Part shown: in pieces, positions 1 to 9,926 of the stretch
How the letters are laid out: every line of letters begins with the position of its first letter
Position numbering within the stretch: the stretch's first letter is position 1
NCBI GenBank assembly: GCA_017404545.1
Contig: JAFRCC010000007.1
Location: forward strand, 36,571-100,570
Direction: 5' to 3'
Origin: Clostridia bacterium
GTDB lineage: Bacteria; Bacillota; Clostridia; TANB77; CAG-508
Length of the DNA: 64,000 bases
Notes under the pieces: generated by a model
The model's input: only the letters and a program-made list of their open reading frames with translations
Told to the model about the DNA's origin: nothing
The model's database searches: none
Position numbers and translations under genes: made by a program

Positions 1-1
1 A

Positions 2-703
2 ATAGATACAAATGGTTCTAAAATTGGACAAATAAATGGTTTAACCGTTATGAATATTGGTGATTATTGTTTTGGGAAACCAGTAAAAATTACCGCTAAT
101 ACCTATACCGGAAAAACTGGAGTAATTAATATAGAGCGTGAAGTTGAGCTTTCAGGATCAACACATTCAAAAGGTGTATATATTTTAAGCGGATATTTAG
201 GAGAAAAATTTGCACAAGATATACCACTTTCACTAACAGCAAGTATTTGTTTCGAACAGCTATATAATGGTGTAGATGGTGATAGTGCTTCAAGTACAGA
301 GCTTTATGCTATTTTATCAAGTTTATCTGGAATTCCTATTAGTCAAAACATTGCAGTTACAGGGTCAGTCAACCAGAAAGGTGAAATCCAACCAATTGGT
401 GGTGTAAACGAAAAAATTGAAGGATTTTATCAAATCTGCAAAATGAGAGGTTTAGATGGTTCACATTCTGTAATGATACCTGTTCAAAACGTAAAAAATC
501 TAAATTTAAATGATGACGTTATTGAGTCAGTCAAAGAAGGAAAATTTCATATTTATTCAGTAAGCACGATTGATGAGGGAATAGAAATTCTAACTGGTGT
601 TCCGGCTGGAAAAATGGATAAAAATGGAAAATTTCCTGCAGGCACAATAAATTACTTAGCATATGAGAAACTAAAAAAATATGCTTCAATTAAAACGGAA
701 TAA
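2..703 (+). CDS. Lon-family ATP-dependent protease, C-terminal part (cut by window start)
   Basis: The frame is open from base 2, so the gene starts before the window; the ATG at 50 is internal. The visible part is the Lon serine-protease domain. Its catalytic serine lies in the DGDSASSTE stretch and the partner lysine in GGVNEKIEG, the Ser-Lys dyad of Lon proteases. The wording (TGSVNQKGEIQPIGGVNEK) is typical of LonB/LonC-like proteins, in which an AAA+ module precedes the protease domain. Role: ATP-driven degradation of damaged or regulatory proteins in the cytosol. The ATPase part is not visible, so the exact Lon subtype is open. A bidirectional hairpin terminator follows. Confidence 0.85.
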   Translation: MDTNGSKIGQINGLTVMNIGDYCFGKPVKITANTYTGKTGVINIEREVELSGSTHSKGVYILSGYLGEKFAQDIPLSLTASICFEQLYNGVDGDSASSTELYAILSSLSGIPISQNIAVTGSVNQKGEIQPIGGVNEKIEGFYQICKMRGLDGSHSVMIPVQNVKNLNLNDDVIESVKEGKFHIYSVSTIDEGIEILTGVPAGKMDKNGKFPAGTINYLAYEKLKKYASIKTE

Positions 704-739
704 TTAGGAAAATTTTGAAAAATTTCTATAATATAGAAA

Positions 740-766
740 AAAAATCAGGCAACAAGCCTGATTTTT
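740..766. terminator. Bidirectional terminator between lon-like gene and rimO
   Basis: Eleven-base arms (740-750 and 756-766) around a 5-nt loop, A-rich on one side and T-rich on the other. It can terminate the plus-strand protease gene and the minus-strand rimO transcript, whose stop codon lies inside it. Confidence 0.8.
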
Positions 767-2080
767 TTATACTTTCTTTGCAACCAAATCATAATCTCTA
801 GATTCTGTAATTTTAACTTTTATAAATTCGCCTTCCAAATTTTCTTCATCACATTTAACATATATTACACCATCAATATCTGGTACATCCATGTAGCTTC
901 TTGCTACATAATACTTTCCATCAAAGCTTCGCTCTTCTAAAATAACTTCAAGTTCCTTTCCTATATATTGCTTTTCAATTTCCTCAGAAATCTCTGCTTG
1001 CAACTTCATTATCTTATTGTATCTACTCTTTTTTGTCATAGGATGTACTTGCTCTTTTATTTTAGCAGCAGGAGTTCCTTCTTCCTTAGAATATGAAAAA
1101 GCTCCTAATCTATCAAATTTTGCCTCTTTTATAAATTCATACAATTCATCAAAATCTTCTTTACTTTCCCCTGGGAAACCAACCATTATTGTAGTTCTTA
1201 TTATCACATTTGGTATTTCTTCTCTTATTTTTGCAATTGTTTTTCTAATACTTTGACCATCACTTTTTCTATTCATCCTTTTTAAAACTTTATTTGAAAT
1301 ATGTTGAATAGGAATATCGAAATAATTGCAAATTTTCTCATTATTTTTTACAACATCAATTAACTCATCTGTAATTGACTCAGGATATGCATATAAAAAT
1401 CTAATCCACTTTATTCCGTCAATTTCACATAACTTTTTAAGTAGGTCTGCCAAACGGGGCTCTCCATATATATCGATTCCATATTTAGTTGTATCCTGAG
1501 CAATTACAATAAGCTCCTTAACCCCGGCTTCTGAAAGTTTCTTAGCTTCTTCTAAAACATCTTCCATCTTTCTACTTATGTAATTTCCACGAATATATGG
1601 GATAGCACAAAATGTGCAGCGATTATTGCATCCTTCCGCAATTCTTAAGTATGCATAATTTTCACCCGTAGTCACAACTCTATCTAAAAAGTTTAAATAA
1701 TCGTGCTCTCTATTTTTATTCTCCACTTTACCAATAACTGTTTCTATCTGCTTCCAAATACTTTCATATTCGCTAAATTTTATAAATAAATCTACCTCTG
1801 GCATAAGTTTTATAAGTTCATCCTTATATCTTTCTACTAAACATCCCATTGCTATAAGATACTTACATCTATTCTTTTTATATTCAGCCATTTCCAATAG
1901 AGTATTAATTGCTTCTTCTTTTGCAGATTGTATAAATCCGCATGTATTAACAACTATAATATCTGCTTTTGATGGATCATTAACAATATTAAATTTATTG
2001 TTTTTAAATAATCCTATTGTCATTTCTGTATCTAATAGATTTTTACTACAACCTAGCGATACGAATCCAACGTTCATCAT
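767..2080 (-). CDS. rimO: Ribosomal protein S12 methylthiotransferase RimO
   Basis: Radical-SAM methylthiotransferase that adds a methylthio group to the conserved aspartate of ribosomal protein S12 (the RVKDLPG segment of the rpsL product in this window). N-terminal UPF0004 cluster cysteines are visible (SLGCSKN, NTCGF, GCL), followed by the radical-SAM motif C-x3-C-x2-C in EGCNNRCTFCAIP and a C-terminal TRAM domain. The length (about 437 aa) is normal. An upstream ATG at 2089 is only two bases from the AAAGGA box, so I prefer the ATG at 2080; the ATG at 2077 is also possible. It lies just after rng on the same strand, probably in one transcript. Confidence 0.9.
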   Translation of the reverse strand: MMNVGFVSLGCSKNLLDTEMTIGLFKNNKFNIVNDPSKADIIVVNTCGFIQSAKEEAINTLLEMAEYKKNRCKYLIAMGCLVERYKDELIKLMPEVDLFIKFSEYESIWKQIETVIGKVENKNREHDYLNFLDRVVTTGENYAYLRIAEGCNNRCTFCAIPYIRGNYISRKMEDVLEEAKKLSEAGVKELIVIAQDTTKYGIDIYGEPRLADLLKKLCEIDGIKWIRFLYAYPESITDELIDVVKNNEKICNYFDIPIQHISNKVLKRMNRKSDGQSIRKTIAKIREEIPNVIIRTTIMVGFPGESKEDFDELYEFIKEAKFDRLGAFSYSKEEGTPAAKIKEQVHPMTKKSRYNKIMKLQAEISEEIEKQYIGKELEVILEERSFDGKYYVARSYMDVPDIDGVIYVKCDEENLEGEFIKVKITESRDYDLVAKKV

Positions 2081-2098
2081 ATTTTTCATATCCTTTCA

Positions 2099-3271
2099 TT
2101 AATTACTATATAAATGTTTTCTCGTCATCTCTAGTAAATGTAATGGTGTAAAACCTATTACCTGTGTTTTTGCTCTGTCGCATTTTAAGCATTTATTTAA
2201 GAGCTCTATAATTTTTTTTTCGTTTTCTTTTTCCTCCATATCGATGTAATCAACAATAATAATCCCACCAATGTCTCTTGCTCTTAATTGTTTAGCAATT
2301 TCAACAGTAGCTTCTTCATTCACCTTAAGAACAGTTTCTTCTAGACTATTATTTCCTATATATTTTCCAGTATTTACATCAATTGCTGTCAGTGCCTCTG
2401 TTCTATCTATTGTAATAAAACCTCCACAGTTAAGCCAAATTTTTCGATTTTCAAGTTTCTCAATTTGAGAAATTGTATCTGCAGAAAAAATATTAACCTT
2501 CTCAGTATATTCAAAAATGCTTCTAAAATCAGGATATTCGTTGCTCATAAAATTATAAATTTCCCTATTATTAACACTAACTTTTTCCACATCTTCAACC
2601 AAAGCTAATAATATTTTATTTATTATCCCACCAATTTCGTATATCTTTTGAGGGCAATCATCTTTAACAGCTTCAAACTTATCTTTTATATCTTTATAAA
2701 TTTTTTCTAATTTCTTTATCTCTTTAGCTAAATCATCTTCTGCTTTTCCATTTGCAGCGGTTCTAATAACAACTCCAAATCCACTTGTAATATTGTTTCT
2801 AACAATTTCTTTTAATCTATTAATCTCCATACAATCTTCGATTTTATTTGATACAGTTATAAATTCGGAGTTTGGTATTAAAGCAATGTATTTCCCTGGA
2901 ATGTTAATATCAGTGGATATCCTTGCGCCTTTTGTCTCTACTTTATCTTTTTTAACCTGAACAAGAATAGGCATACCAACCTTAACATATTTTTTTATAT
3001 CGCTATCACTTAATTTTTCATTTTTATTTCCAGTTATATTACTTACTTTTGGAATTACATCTTTTATATGTAAAAATGCTTTTTTTTCTTCACCAATATC
3101 AACAAACGCAGCTTGCATTCCTGGCAAAACACTTACAACTTTTCCTGCATATATATTCCCCTCAATTGTCTTATTATCATATAGCTCTTTATAATGTTCT
3201 ACTACTTTCCCATCATCCAATACAACAATATTGCTCTTTTGCTTATCGCTATTTATTATGATTTCCTTCAT
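2099..3271 (-). CDS. rng: Ribonuclease E/G family protein (RNase G-like)
   Basis: Endoribonuclease for rRNA and mRNA processing. An S1-type RNA-binding domain occupies about residues 38-120 (GNIYAGKVVSVLPGMQAAFVD). The DNase I-like catalytic part has its metal-binding aspartates in AIDVNTGKY and in GGIIIVDYIDM. A CLKC motif near the end matches the zinc-link cysteines of RNase E/G. At 390 aa it is the short form common in Firmicutes, lacking the RNase E scaffold tail. It sits between pth and rimO with short spacers, suggesting co-transcription. Confidence 0.9.
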   Translation of the reverse strand: MKEIIINSDKQKSNIVVLDDGKVVEHYKELYDNKTIEGNIYAGKVVSVLPGMQAAFVDIGEEKKAFLHIKDVIPKVSNITGNKNEKLSDSDIKKYVKVGMPILVQVKKDKVETKGARISTDINIPGKYIALIPNSEFITVSNKIEDCMEINRLKEIVRNNITSGFGVVIRTAANGKAEDDLAKEIKKLEKIYKDIKDKFEAVKDDCPQKIYEIGGIINKILLALVEDVEKVSVNNREIYNFMSNEYPDFRSIFEYTEKVNIFSADTISQIEKLENRKIWLNCGGFITIDRTEALTAIDVNTGKYIGNNSLEETVLKVNEEATVEIAKQLRARDIGGIIIVDYIDMEEKENEKKIIELLNKCLKCDRAKTQVIGFTPLHLLEMTRKHLYSN

Positions 3272-3287
3272 CTATCCTCCAAATACT

Positions 3288-3851
3288 CTATTGTACATTA
3301 AACTTGTTCATTGCATTATCAATTCCATCTTTAATAATTGATGTTACTGCATTTTCTGCTTTATTAATTCCATTTTTTAAAACTTCATACTCGTCATCTT
3401 TTATATTGCCGATTACATAGTTAATTAAATCATTCTTATGCTCTGGCATTCCAATTCCAACCCTTATTCTTGGAAAATTTTCTGTATTAAGTCTATATAC
3501 AACAGATTTCATACCATTGTGTGTACCAGGCCCTCCCTTTGATTTAATTCTTATTCTTCCAGGCTCAGTATCTATATCGTCATACACTACAATTATATTT
3601 TTTGAATCTATTTTATAAAAATTAACAAACTCTATTACACTATCTCCACTTAAATTCATAAATGTTTGCGGCTTTAATAATATAACTTTTTCACCTTCAA
3701 TTTCTCCAGTTCCATATAATCCATTAAATTTCTCTCTAGAAATTGCTATTTTATATTTATCTGCAATTTTATTAATTACATCTACTCCCATATTATGCCT
3801 TGTTCTGGCATATTCAGCTTCTGGGTTACCCAATCCAACAATTAAATACAT
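3288..3851 (-). CDS. pth: Peptidyl-tRNA hydrolase
   Basis: Releases tRNA from peptidyl-tRNAs that drop off the ribosome. The full 187-aa family pattern is present: the N-terminal LIVGLGNPEAEYARTRHNMG contains the catalytic histidine, followed by KPQTFMNLSG, the DDID aspartates and GGPGTHNGMKS. The length is normal. It is on the minus strand, 16 bp upstream of rng and downstream of the split truB gene. Confidence 0.95.
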   Translation of the reverse strand: MYLIVGLGNPEAEYARTRHNMGVDVINKIADKYKIAISREKFNGLYGTGEIEGEKVILLKPQTFMNLSGDSVIEFVNFYKIDSKNIIVVYDDIDTEPGRIRIKSKGGPGTHNGMKSVVYRLNTENFPRIRVGIGMPEHKNDLINYVIGNIKDDEYEVLKNGINKAENAVTSIIKDGIDNAMNKFNVQ

Positions 3852-3898
3852 AAAAATCCCTTTCTTACGTAAAACTCCAACAAAATTATAACATGCTT

Positions 3899-4781
3899 TT
3901 AACTTTTGTTCAATATAATGTCCCTTTTGATTTTTGAATCATAAACCACACCACTGCCTAGAAAAGTTTCATTATAATATACTTTATAAATACCATCTTT
4001 CTCATTTGCTTCAATTTTGACTCCATTCAAGAATTTTTCTAATTTATTTTTTGGTAAATCAAATTTTGGATTTTTTTCCATTACATGCTCTAAGCTAATT
4101 ATTTGGTTATTTAACCAAATTTTATTTTCTTTATTTTTTTCCAATTCATCTATATCTACACTTTGACTAATATCAAAGTTGCCAACTCTCAGTCTATTAA
4201 GTTCGAGCATATACCCGAACCGTATTTAATCTCTCCGCAATATCTTCACAAAGAGATCTAATATATGTACCTTTCGAGCAATATACACTAAATGTTATAT
4301 TTTTTTTAATGCTATCAAATTTCACTAATTCAATATCATATATTTCTATTATGCGTGTTGGTATCTCTACATCTATGCCTTTTCTTGCGTATTCATATAG
4401 TTTTTTTCCATTTATTTTTATTGCTGAATATACCGGTGGAGTCTGCACCTGCTTTCCAATAAAAGATTTTAGAATTTCTAATAAGTATTGTTCATTAAAA
4501 ATTGCCTTATCAACATCTTTTTCTTCTAATATGTCCCCCTCAACATCTGCTGTAGACATTTTTACTCCTAACTGCAAGGTAGCACAATATTTCTTATCAT
4601 GATTGATTAAATATTTAGCAAATTTTGTTCCGTCTCCTAACAATAGTGGCAAAACACCCGTGGCATTTGGATCTAGAGTACCTATATGACCAACCTTACA
4701 ATTTAAAATGTGCTTTACCTTATTCACTACATTATTTGATGTTAAATTCTTAGCTTTATTAATTATTATTATTCCATTCAT
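3899..4781 (-). CDS. truB: tRNA pseudouridine(55) synthase TruB, coded in two frames joined at a CGG codon
   Basis: The first frame (4781 to 4197) gives the catalytic domain with GTLDPNATGVLPLLLGDGTK, where the aspartate is the nucleophile, and ends SLCEDIAERLNTV. It then reads CGG and stops six codons later. A second frame (to 3899) begins GYMLELNRLRVGNFDIS, exactly the family continuation, plus the C-terminal domain. Skipping one base (+1) at the CGG codon 4215-4217 joins them into one protein of normal length (about 293 aa) with the expected glycine at the junction. TruB makes pseudouridine 55 in tRNA T-loops. It follows nrnA, as in many Firmicutes. The split is either a +1 frameshift site, a fresh mutation or a base-call error. 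Confidence 0.85.
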
Positions 4782-4811
4782 ATAATTCCACCTTTATAAA
4801 AAATACAATCT

Positions 4812-4846
4812 AACAAATTCTGCAAAGAATTGCTTTTGAATTTGTT
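4812..4846. repeat. Inverted repeat upstream of truB
   Basis: Nine-base arms (4812-4820 and 4838-4846) flank a partly self-complementary centre in the 170-bp spacer between nrnA and truB. No T-run follows on either strand, so it is not an obvious terminator. It may be a small palindrome or an mRNA leader structure of truB. Confidence 0.4.
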
Positions 4847-4906
4847 ACATTTGCGCATTTTGCTCTTCTTTAAGTTTATCATTTTTTACAATACCTTTCA
4901 TATAGT

Positions 4907-4941
4907 AAAAAAACGAAGTCATATATACTGAATATGACTTC
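4907..4941 (-). terminator. Rho-independent terminator after nrnA
   Basis: Ten-base perfect arms (4915-4924 and 4932-4941) with a run of seven T on the minus strand at 4913-4907. It separates the infB-rbfA-nrnA transcript from truB and downstream genes. Confidence 0.8.
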
Positions 4942-4951
4942 CATACAAAAT

Positions 4952-5908
4952 TTACAAATAATGTCTAACTTCTTTTAGTACAAGGGCTTTAACAGATTCA
5001 AAGTCACCATTTACTGAGAATCCAGCCGATTTTTGATGTCCTCCGCCGCCGTACATTAATGCAATTTCGTCAACATTTACTTTATCATTCGATCTTAAAG
5101 ATACTTTTAAACCTTTTCCTTTTATTGGTCTAACAAATATTGAAACTTCAACACCTTCAATATCTCTTCCGACATCAACAATTCCTTCGTGATCTCCATA
5201 TGTAGTGCCAAATTTTTCATAATCTTCTTCTGTAACATATGTATAGGCAATTTTACCACCATCAATTAGCTCCAATCTACTATTTGCAGCTCTTGCAAGT
5301 TCAAAAGCAGATTTTGTTTTTACTTGTAAGACTTTCCTATATACTTCAGAAACATTTACGCCACTCTTCATTAAGTTAGCAACAAATTCGAAAGTTTCTG
5401 AAGTAACTCCCTGATACTTAAATCCTCCTGTATCTGTTATAATTCCAGCTAATAAACATGTTCCAATATCTTTTGTAATTGGCATACTGAAATTGTTAAG
5501 TGCCACAATCATTACTTCTGCACACGCCGGTGCATCTGGATTTACAAAGTTCAAGTCTCCATACATTGCATTTGTATCATGATGATCAATAACAATTGTT
5601 CTTTCTGCATTCTCAAAATATTTTTCTCCCCCGCAAAGCATCTGTAGCGATGAACAATCTATTCCTATAGCTAAATCATAATTTTCAACATCCGAATTAT
5701 TTTTAATTTTATCAGCATTTGGCAAAAACAAAAATGTTTTTGGACATTCTGGTATAATAATATCAACTACTTCTTTTCCGAATTTTTTTAATGCATTATA
5801 TAGAGCCAAACTCGTTCCGACAGCATCTCCATCTGGATTTTCGTGCGCCAATATTACAATTGAATTAGCTTCTTTTATATATTCAAAAATTTGATTTAAT
5901 GTTCCCAT
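4952..5908 (-). CDS. nrnA: DHH/DHHA1 bifunctional oligoribonuclease / pAp phosphatase
   Basis: NrnA-type enzyme that degrades 2-5 nt RNA and dephosphorylates pAp. DHH domain motifs are visible: HENPDGDAVGTS, the VIDHHDT signature, and IITDTGGF. The C-terminal DHHA1 substrate-binding motif is GGGGHQKSAGF. The length (about 318 aa) is normal. The ATG at 5914 lies one base from the AAAGGA box, so the ATG at 5908 is the better start. Its place next to rbfA and infB is the usual Firmicutes order. Confidence 0.9.
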   Translation of the reverse strand: MGTLNQIFEYIKEANSIVILAHENPDGDAVGTSLALYNALKKFGKEVVDIIIPECPKTFLFLPNADKIKNNSDVENYDLAIGIDCSSLQMLCGGEKYFENAERTIVIDHHDTNAMYGDLNFVNPDAPACAEVMIVALNNFSMPITKDIGTCLLAGIITDTGGFKYQGVTSETFEFVANLMKSGVNVSEVYRKVLQVKTKSAFELARAANSRLELIDGGKIAYTYVTEEDYEKFGTTYGDHEGIVDVGRDIEGVEVSIFVRPIKGKGLKVSLRSNDKVNVDEIALMYGGGGHQKSAGFSVNGDFESVKALVLKEVRHYL

Positions 5909-6021
5909 TACCATATCCTTTCATGTGCAATGTTCATTCTAGTATAATAGAAAAGTAGAACTTTCTTATTATACCAGAAAGACCAATTCTATAGTAAAAT
6001 AGAATTAGCCCTACTATATAA

Positions 6022-6378
6022 TTATTTATTCTCAGATTTTATATCTTTTAAAATTTGCTCTATTCTCATTCCATAATCTAGAGAATCATCTATTTCAAAA
6101 ATAAGTTCTGGCGTTACTCTTAAATTTAATGTTTTGGCTAATTGACTTCTAATAAAACCGCTAGATTCTTTTATTCCTTGCATTGTTTTTTCAACACTTT
6201 CTGAATTAAAAATACTCACAAACACCTTGGCATATTTAAAGTCTGGAGTTATTTTTGCTCTTGTAACAGTAACCATACCAGTTATATTTGGATTTTTTAA
6301 TTCATAAGCAAATATTTGACTAAGCTCTTTTTTTAGCTCTTCATTAATTCTATTTAATCTAGTCTCATTCTTTGCCAT
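6022..6378 (-). CDS. rbfA: Ribosome-binding factor A
   Basis: Small KH-type factor that matures the 5' end of 16S rRNA in the 30S subunit. The 118-aa product shows the family pattern: N-terminal RLNRINEELKKELSQI, then VTVTRAKITPDFKYAKVFVSI and the C-terminal LRVTPELIFEIDDSLDYGMRIEQIL. It follows infB with a palindromic spacer. Downstream (5940-5995) there are two further inverted repeats before nrnA. Confidence 0.95.
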   Translation of the reverse strand: MAKNETRLNRINEELKKELSQIFAYELKNPNITGMVTVTRAKITPDFKYAKVFVSIFNSESVEKTMQGIKESSGFIRSQLAKTLNLRVTPELIFEIDDSLDYGMRIEQILKDIKSENK

Positions 6379-6400
6379 AAACTTCTTCCTTTCTGGTAAA

Positions 6401-6467
6401 TTTAGGGACGGAGCAAAAAATTACATTTACCATATTTATTTGTGAAATTTTTTGCTCCGTCCCTAAA
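6401..6467. repeat. REP-like palindrome between infB and rbfA
   Basis: Perfect inverted repeat with 21-base arms (6401-6421 and 6447-6467), 22 if the next pair is counted. The outer half contains AGGGACGGAGC, much richer in G+C than its surroundings. This layout resembles the GGGACGG-type palindromes scattered in clostridial genomes and linked to REP-associated tyrosine transposases. Its position between two co-directional operon genes means it would fold in the mRNA. Confidence 0.7.
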
Positions 6468-6473
6468 ATTTCA

Positions 6474-9400
6474 CTATCTTTTAACTTCTTCCATTACAAA
6501 GAATTCGATTACATCGTCTTCTTTTAAATCGTTATAATTTTCAATTTGACAACCACATTCAAATCCCTTTGTAACCTCTTTAACGTCATCTTTAAATCTT
6601 TTTAATGATGCAAGCTTTCCTTCGTGAATAACAACAGATTCACGAATAACTCTAACACCAGCATTTCTTTCAATTTTTCCATCTGTCACATAGCATCCTG
6701 CAATTGTTCCAATACTTGAAACTTTAAATGTTTGTCTAATGATTGCATTACCAATAACCTTTTCTTCGTATATTGGATCAAGAAGTCCTTTCATAGCAGC
6801 TTCCACATCCTCAATTGCCTTGTAGATAATTGAATATTGCTTAATTTCTACTCCCTCTTTTTCTGCTACTTCTTTTGCTGAACCAACAGGACGAACATTA
6901 AACGCAATAATAATCGCTTTTGCAGCTTTAGCAAGTTGAACATCAGATTCGTTAACGGCACCTGCAACAGAATGTATAACTTTTACTTTTACTTCGTCAT
7001 TAGATAATTTTTCTAGTGATTGTTTGATAGCCTCTGCAGAACCTTGAACATCAGATTTAACAATTAAATTCAATTGTTTCAAATTCTCACTCTCCATTCT
7101 TTCGAATAGATTATTAAGTGTAACTAGGTTCGTATTACTTAGTGTTTTCTCTCTCTCTTGTAATTTTCTCTTTTCTATTAAATGTTTAGCCATCTTTTCA
7201 TTCTTAACTTCGTAGAATGTATCACCTGCTTCTGGAACTTCTGTTAATCCCATAACTTCAACAGGTGTTGATGGTCCCGCTTCTTTTACACTCTGACCTT
7301 TATCATTCTTCATAGCTCTTATTCTACCAATTGAAGTTCCAACAACTATTGTATCTCCAACGTTCAAAGTACCACGTTGTACAAGCATTGATGCAATAGG
7401 ACCTTTTGCTTTATCAAGTCTTGCTTCTATAACAGCACCTTTTGATTGTTTATTTGGGTTTGCTTTTAGCTCTTTCATATCAGCAACTAATAAAACCATC
7501 TCTAACAAGTTATTAATGTTAAGACCTTTTTTAGCTGAAATTGGAACAAATATTGTATCCCCACCCCATTCTTCAGCAACCAATTCATATTGCATTAAAT
7601 CTTGTTTAATCTTATCGATATTTGCATTAGGTAAATCTATTTTATTAACTGCAACAATAATTGGAATTTCTGCTGCTTTAGCATGATTAATAGCTTCTAC
7701 TGTTTGAGGCATAACACCATCATCAGCAGCAACAACAAGTATAGCAATATCTGTAATTTGAGCACCTCTTGCTCTCATACTTGTAAAGGCCTCATGTCCC
7801 GGTGTATCCAAGAATGTAATCTCTCTTCCATTAACGTTAACCTTGTATGCACCAATATGTTGCGTAATACCTCCTGCTTCGCCTTCAATAACATTTGTTT
7901 TTCTAATAGCATCAAGTAATGAAGTTTTACCATGGTCAACGTGACCCATAACAACAACAACTGGTGGTCTAGGTAATAAATCTTCTTCCTTATCTTCAGA
8001 TTCATCAAATAATACATCTTCTTCATTAACAACATTTTTCTTTATTGCAGTAACACCAAACTCACTAGCGACTAAAAATGCAGTATCAAAATCAAGCTCA
8101 TTATTTATTGTAGCCATTATTCCCAAACTCATAAGTTTAGTAATAACCTCTCCACTGGTTTTCTTTAATTCAGTAGCCAAATCCTTAACTGTAATATTCT
8201 CTGGAATTGTAATTTCTGTTAGTTTAAAGATTTTTTGCTTACTTACGCCTTCTTCATCTATTTTTGCATTTTTCTTCTTATTTTTTTTGGATCTTCCACT
8301 TGTTAAATCATAATAATCAAGCATTCCACCATCTTGTTCATTGAACATATGTGATAGTCTATCAGCTTGTTTTAAGTCTTTAAGCTTACTTCCATCAAAC
8401 TCAGAAAACCTATCTTGTTTTCTATTTTTTGCATTCTTTTTGTTATTATTATTTGCTCTATTTTCTTCGAACTTACTTTGTTTCGCTTTATCAATAGATT
8501 TACTGCTATAGTCTCTTTGAGATTCTTTTTCAACAATTTCAACAGACATGATGTTTTTTATGTTTTTGTCTAATCCCTTTTCATCTAAAGGTCTTCCCGA
8601 ATTGTTGTATCTATTGTTACCATCATTATTATATCTATTATTGTATCTATTATTTCCATCATTATTATATCTATTATTTCCATCATTATTATATCTGTTG
8701 TTGCTCTCATTATTATATCTATTATTTCTGTAATTATTATAGCCATCTCTGTTATTGTTATTATATCTACGCTCACCATTGTTATATTTATTATTTACTT
8801 GATTTCCATCTCTATTATTAAATCTTCTATCTCCGTTATTGTTGTATCTATTATTTCCATCATTATTGTATCTGTTATTTCCGTCAGCATTATACTTATT
8901 ATTATTGTTATATCTATTGTTGTTCTCGCTGTTATATCTATTATTCCCATCGTTGCTATATCTGCGATTCTCATAATTATTTTCAGTTCTATTGATTTCT
9001 TTTTTCGTAGCTACTTCCATAGTATTATTTTCAGTTTTTTCAGTTTTCTCCTTTAATTTTTTTGCCTCTTCTTCTTTTTTCTTTTCTTCTGCAATTCTCT
9101 TTTGCTCTTCAAGTTTTCTAGCTTCCTCTTCTTGCTTTAAACGGAGCTCTTCCTCTTTTTTCTTTTTTTCTTCTTCTTCTTTCTTTTTATCTTTAATTCC
9201 AAAAAGTTCATTTACAGTTAATGGTTTTTGCTGTTTATTTCTATACACAATGTTATAGTTTTGATTTTTATTTCTCTCAACAAAACCTATATTATTTTTT
9301 TCTTCCGGCTTCTTATCCACTTTTTCCTGATTATTTTCTTCAGTAAGAATAACCTCTCTTCTAATAATAATAGGAGTATTTTCTTTCTTTTTATCCTTCT

Positions 9401-9599
9401 CCTTCTTATCTGATTGTTGAGCCTTCGCACTATTCTTTGACTTACCACTTACAGCATCTTCAAGTTTCTTAGCATCATTGCTTTCTATAGAGCTTAAATG
9501 ACTTTTAGCATCAATTCCAAGTTCAACCGCTTTATCTAGAACTTCTTTACTGGTTAAATTGTATTTTTTTGCTATCTCATGAATTTTAATCTTTGCCAA
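6474..9599 (-). CDS. infB: Translation initiation factor IF-2 with Asn/Tyr/Arg-rich repeat insert
   Basis: GTPase that places initiator tRNA on the 30S subunit. The N-terminal IF2N helix ([23 protein letters not shown]) is followed by a charged coiled coil, then about 130 residues of short repeats around NNRYNNDG (coding DNA about 8,600-8,980), then a second IF2N module. The G domain follows with [24 protein letters not shown] and SAK, and then domains II-IV. The length of 1041 aa is long for Firmicutes because of the insert. The start codon is TTG at 9599, with a strong poly-G ribosome-binding site just upstream. It lies in the usual nusA-ylxR-infB order. Confidence 0.96.
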   Translation of the reverse strand: MAKIKIHEIAKKYNLTSKEVLDKAVELGIDAKSHLSSIESNDAKKLEDAVSGKSKNSAKAQQSDKKEKDKKKENTPIIIRREVILTEENNQEKVDKKPEEKNNIGFVERNKNQNYNIVYRNKQQKPLTVNELFGIKDKKKEEEEKKKKEEELRLKQEEEARKLEEQKRIAEEKKKEEEAKKLKEKTEKTENNTMEVATKKEINRTENNYENRRYSNDGNNRYNSENNNRYNNNNKYNADGNNRYNNDGNNRYNNNGDRRFNNRDGNQVNNKYNNGERRYNNNNRDGYNNYRNNRYNNESNNRYNNDGNNRYNNDGNNRYNNRYNNDGNNRYNNSGRPLDEKGLDKNIKNIMSVEIVEKESQRDYSSKSIDKAKQSKFEENRANNNNKKNAKNRKQDRFSEFDGSKLKDLKQADRLSHMFNEQDGGMLDYYDLTSGRSKKNKKKNAKIDEEGVSKQKIFKLTEITIPENITVKDLATELKKTSGEVITKLMSLGIMATINNELDFDTAFLVASEFGVTAIKKNVVNEEDVLFDESEDKEEDLLPRPPVVVVMGHVDHGKTSLLDAIRKTNVIEGEAGGITQHIGAYKVNVNGREITFLDTPGHEAFTSMRARGAQITDIAILVVAADDGVMPQTVEAINHAKAAEIPIIVAVNKIDLPNANIDKIKQDLMQYELVAEEWGGDTIFVPISAKKGLNINNLLEMVLLVADMKELKANPNKQSKGAVIEARLDKAKGPIASMLVQRGTLNVGDTIVVGTSIGRIRAMKNDKGQSVKEAGPSTPVEVMGLTEVPEAGDTFYEVKNEKMAKHLIEKRKLQEREKTLSNTNLVTLNNLFERMESENLKQLNLIVKSDVQGSAEAIKQSLEKLSNDEVKVKVIHSVAGAVNESDVQLAKAAKAIIIAFNVRPVGSAKEVAEKEGVEIKQYSIIYKAIEDVEAAMKGLLDPIYEEKVIGNAIIRQTFKVSSIGTIAGCYVTDGKIERNAGVRVIRESVVIHEGKLASLKRFKDDVKEVTKGFECGCQIENYNDLKEDDVIEFFVMEEVKR

Positions 9600-9620
9600 T
9601 AAATTTCCCCCCCATTAAAA

Positions 9621-9893
9621 TTATTTATTATCTGCAATTTCTTTTCTTAATTCTTCGTATATTTTATCGCTAATATTTGTTTCAAAGCTTCTTTCTATAC
9701 GCCTTGCCTTTATCGCTTTTTCTAAACATTCAGGATTATTGCAAATATACGCCCCTCTTCCATTTGCTTTTCCTGTTTTATCAATAATAATGTTACCATC
9801 CTTATTAATAACAATTCTTATTAATTCATTTTTATTCTTTTGGCTATTACAGCCAACACACGTTCTCTGTGGTATTTTTTTCAAATTTCTCAC
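9621..9893 (-). CDS. ylxR: YlxR/RnpM family RNA-binding protein
   Basis: Small basic protein (90 aa) encoded between nusA and infB, as in most Firmicutes. The family signature is visible: QRTCVGC near the start, then NELIRIV, GRGAYICNNPECLEKAIK, with paired cysteines. The B. subtilis homologue has been described as an RNase P modulator and nucleoid-associated regulator. I see no ribosomal L7Ae-like gene (ylxQ), which often follows it. Confidence 0.9.
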   Translation of the reverse strand: MRNLKKIPQRTCVGCNSQKNKNELIRIVINKDGNIIIDKTGKANGRGAYICNNPECLEKAIKARRIERSFETNISDKIYEELRKEIADNK

Positions 9894-9926
9894 TTCCTAT
9901 TGTATTCATACAAATACTTAATATTA

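Noticed and set aside
8600..8980. CRISPR-like regular repetition
   Set aside because: The repeats are codon-aligned inside infB, with no unique spacers of constant length. The same holds for 20066-20400. No CRISPR array was seen in the window.
8548..9258. Several open frames opposite infB (Leu/Ile/Ser/Phe-rich)
   Set aside because: They are complements of the Asn/Tyr-rich repeat and the Lys/Glu coiled coil of IF-2.
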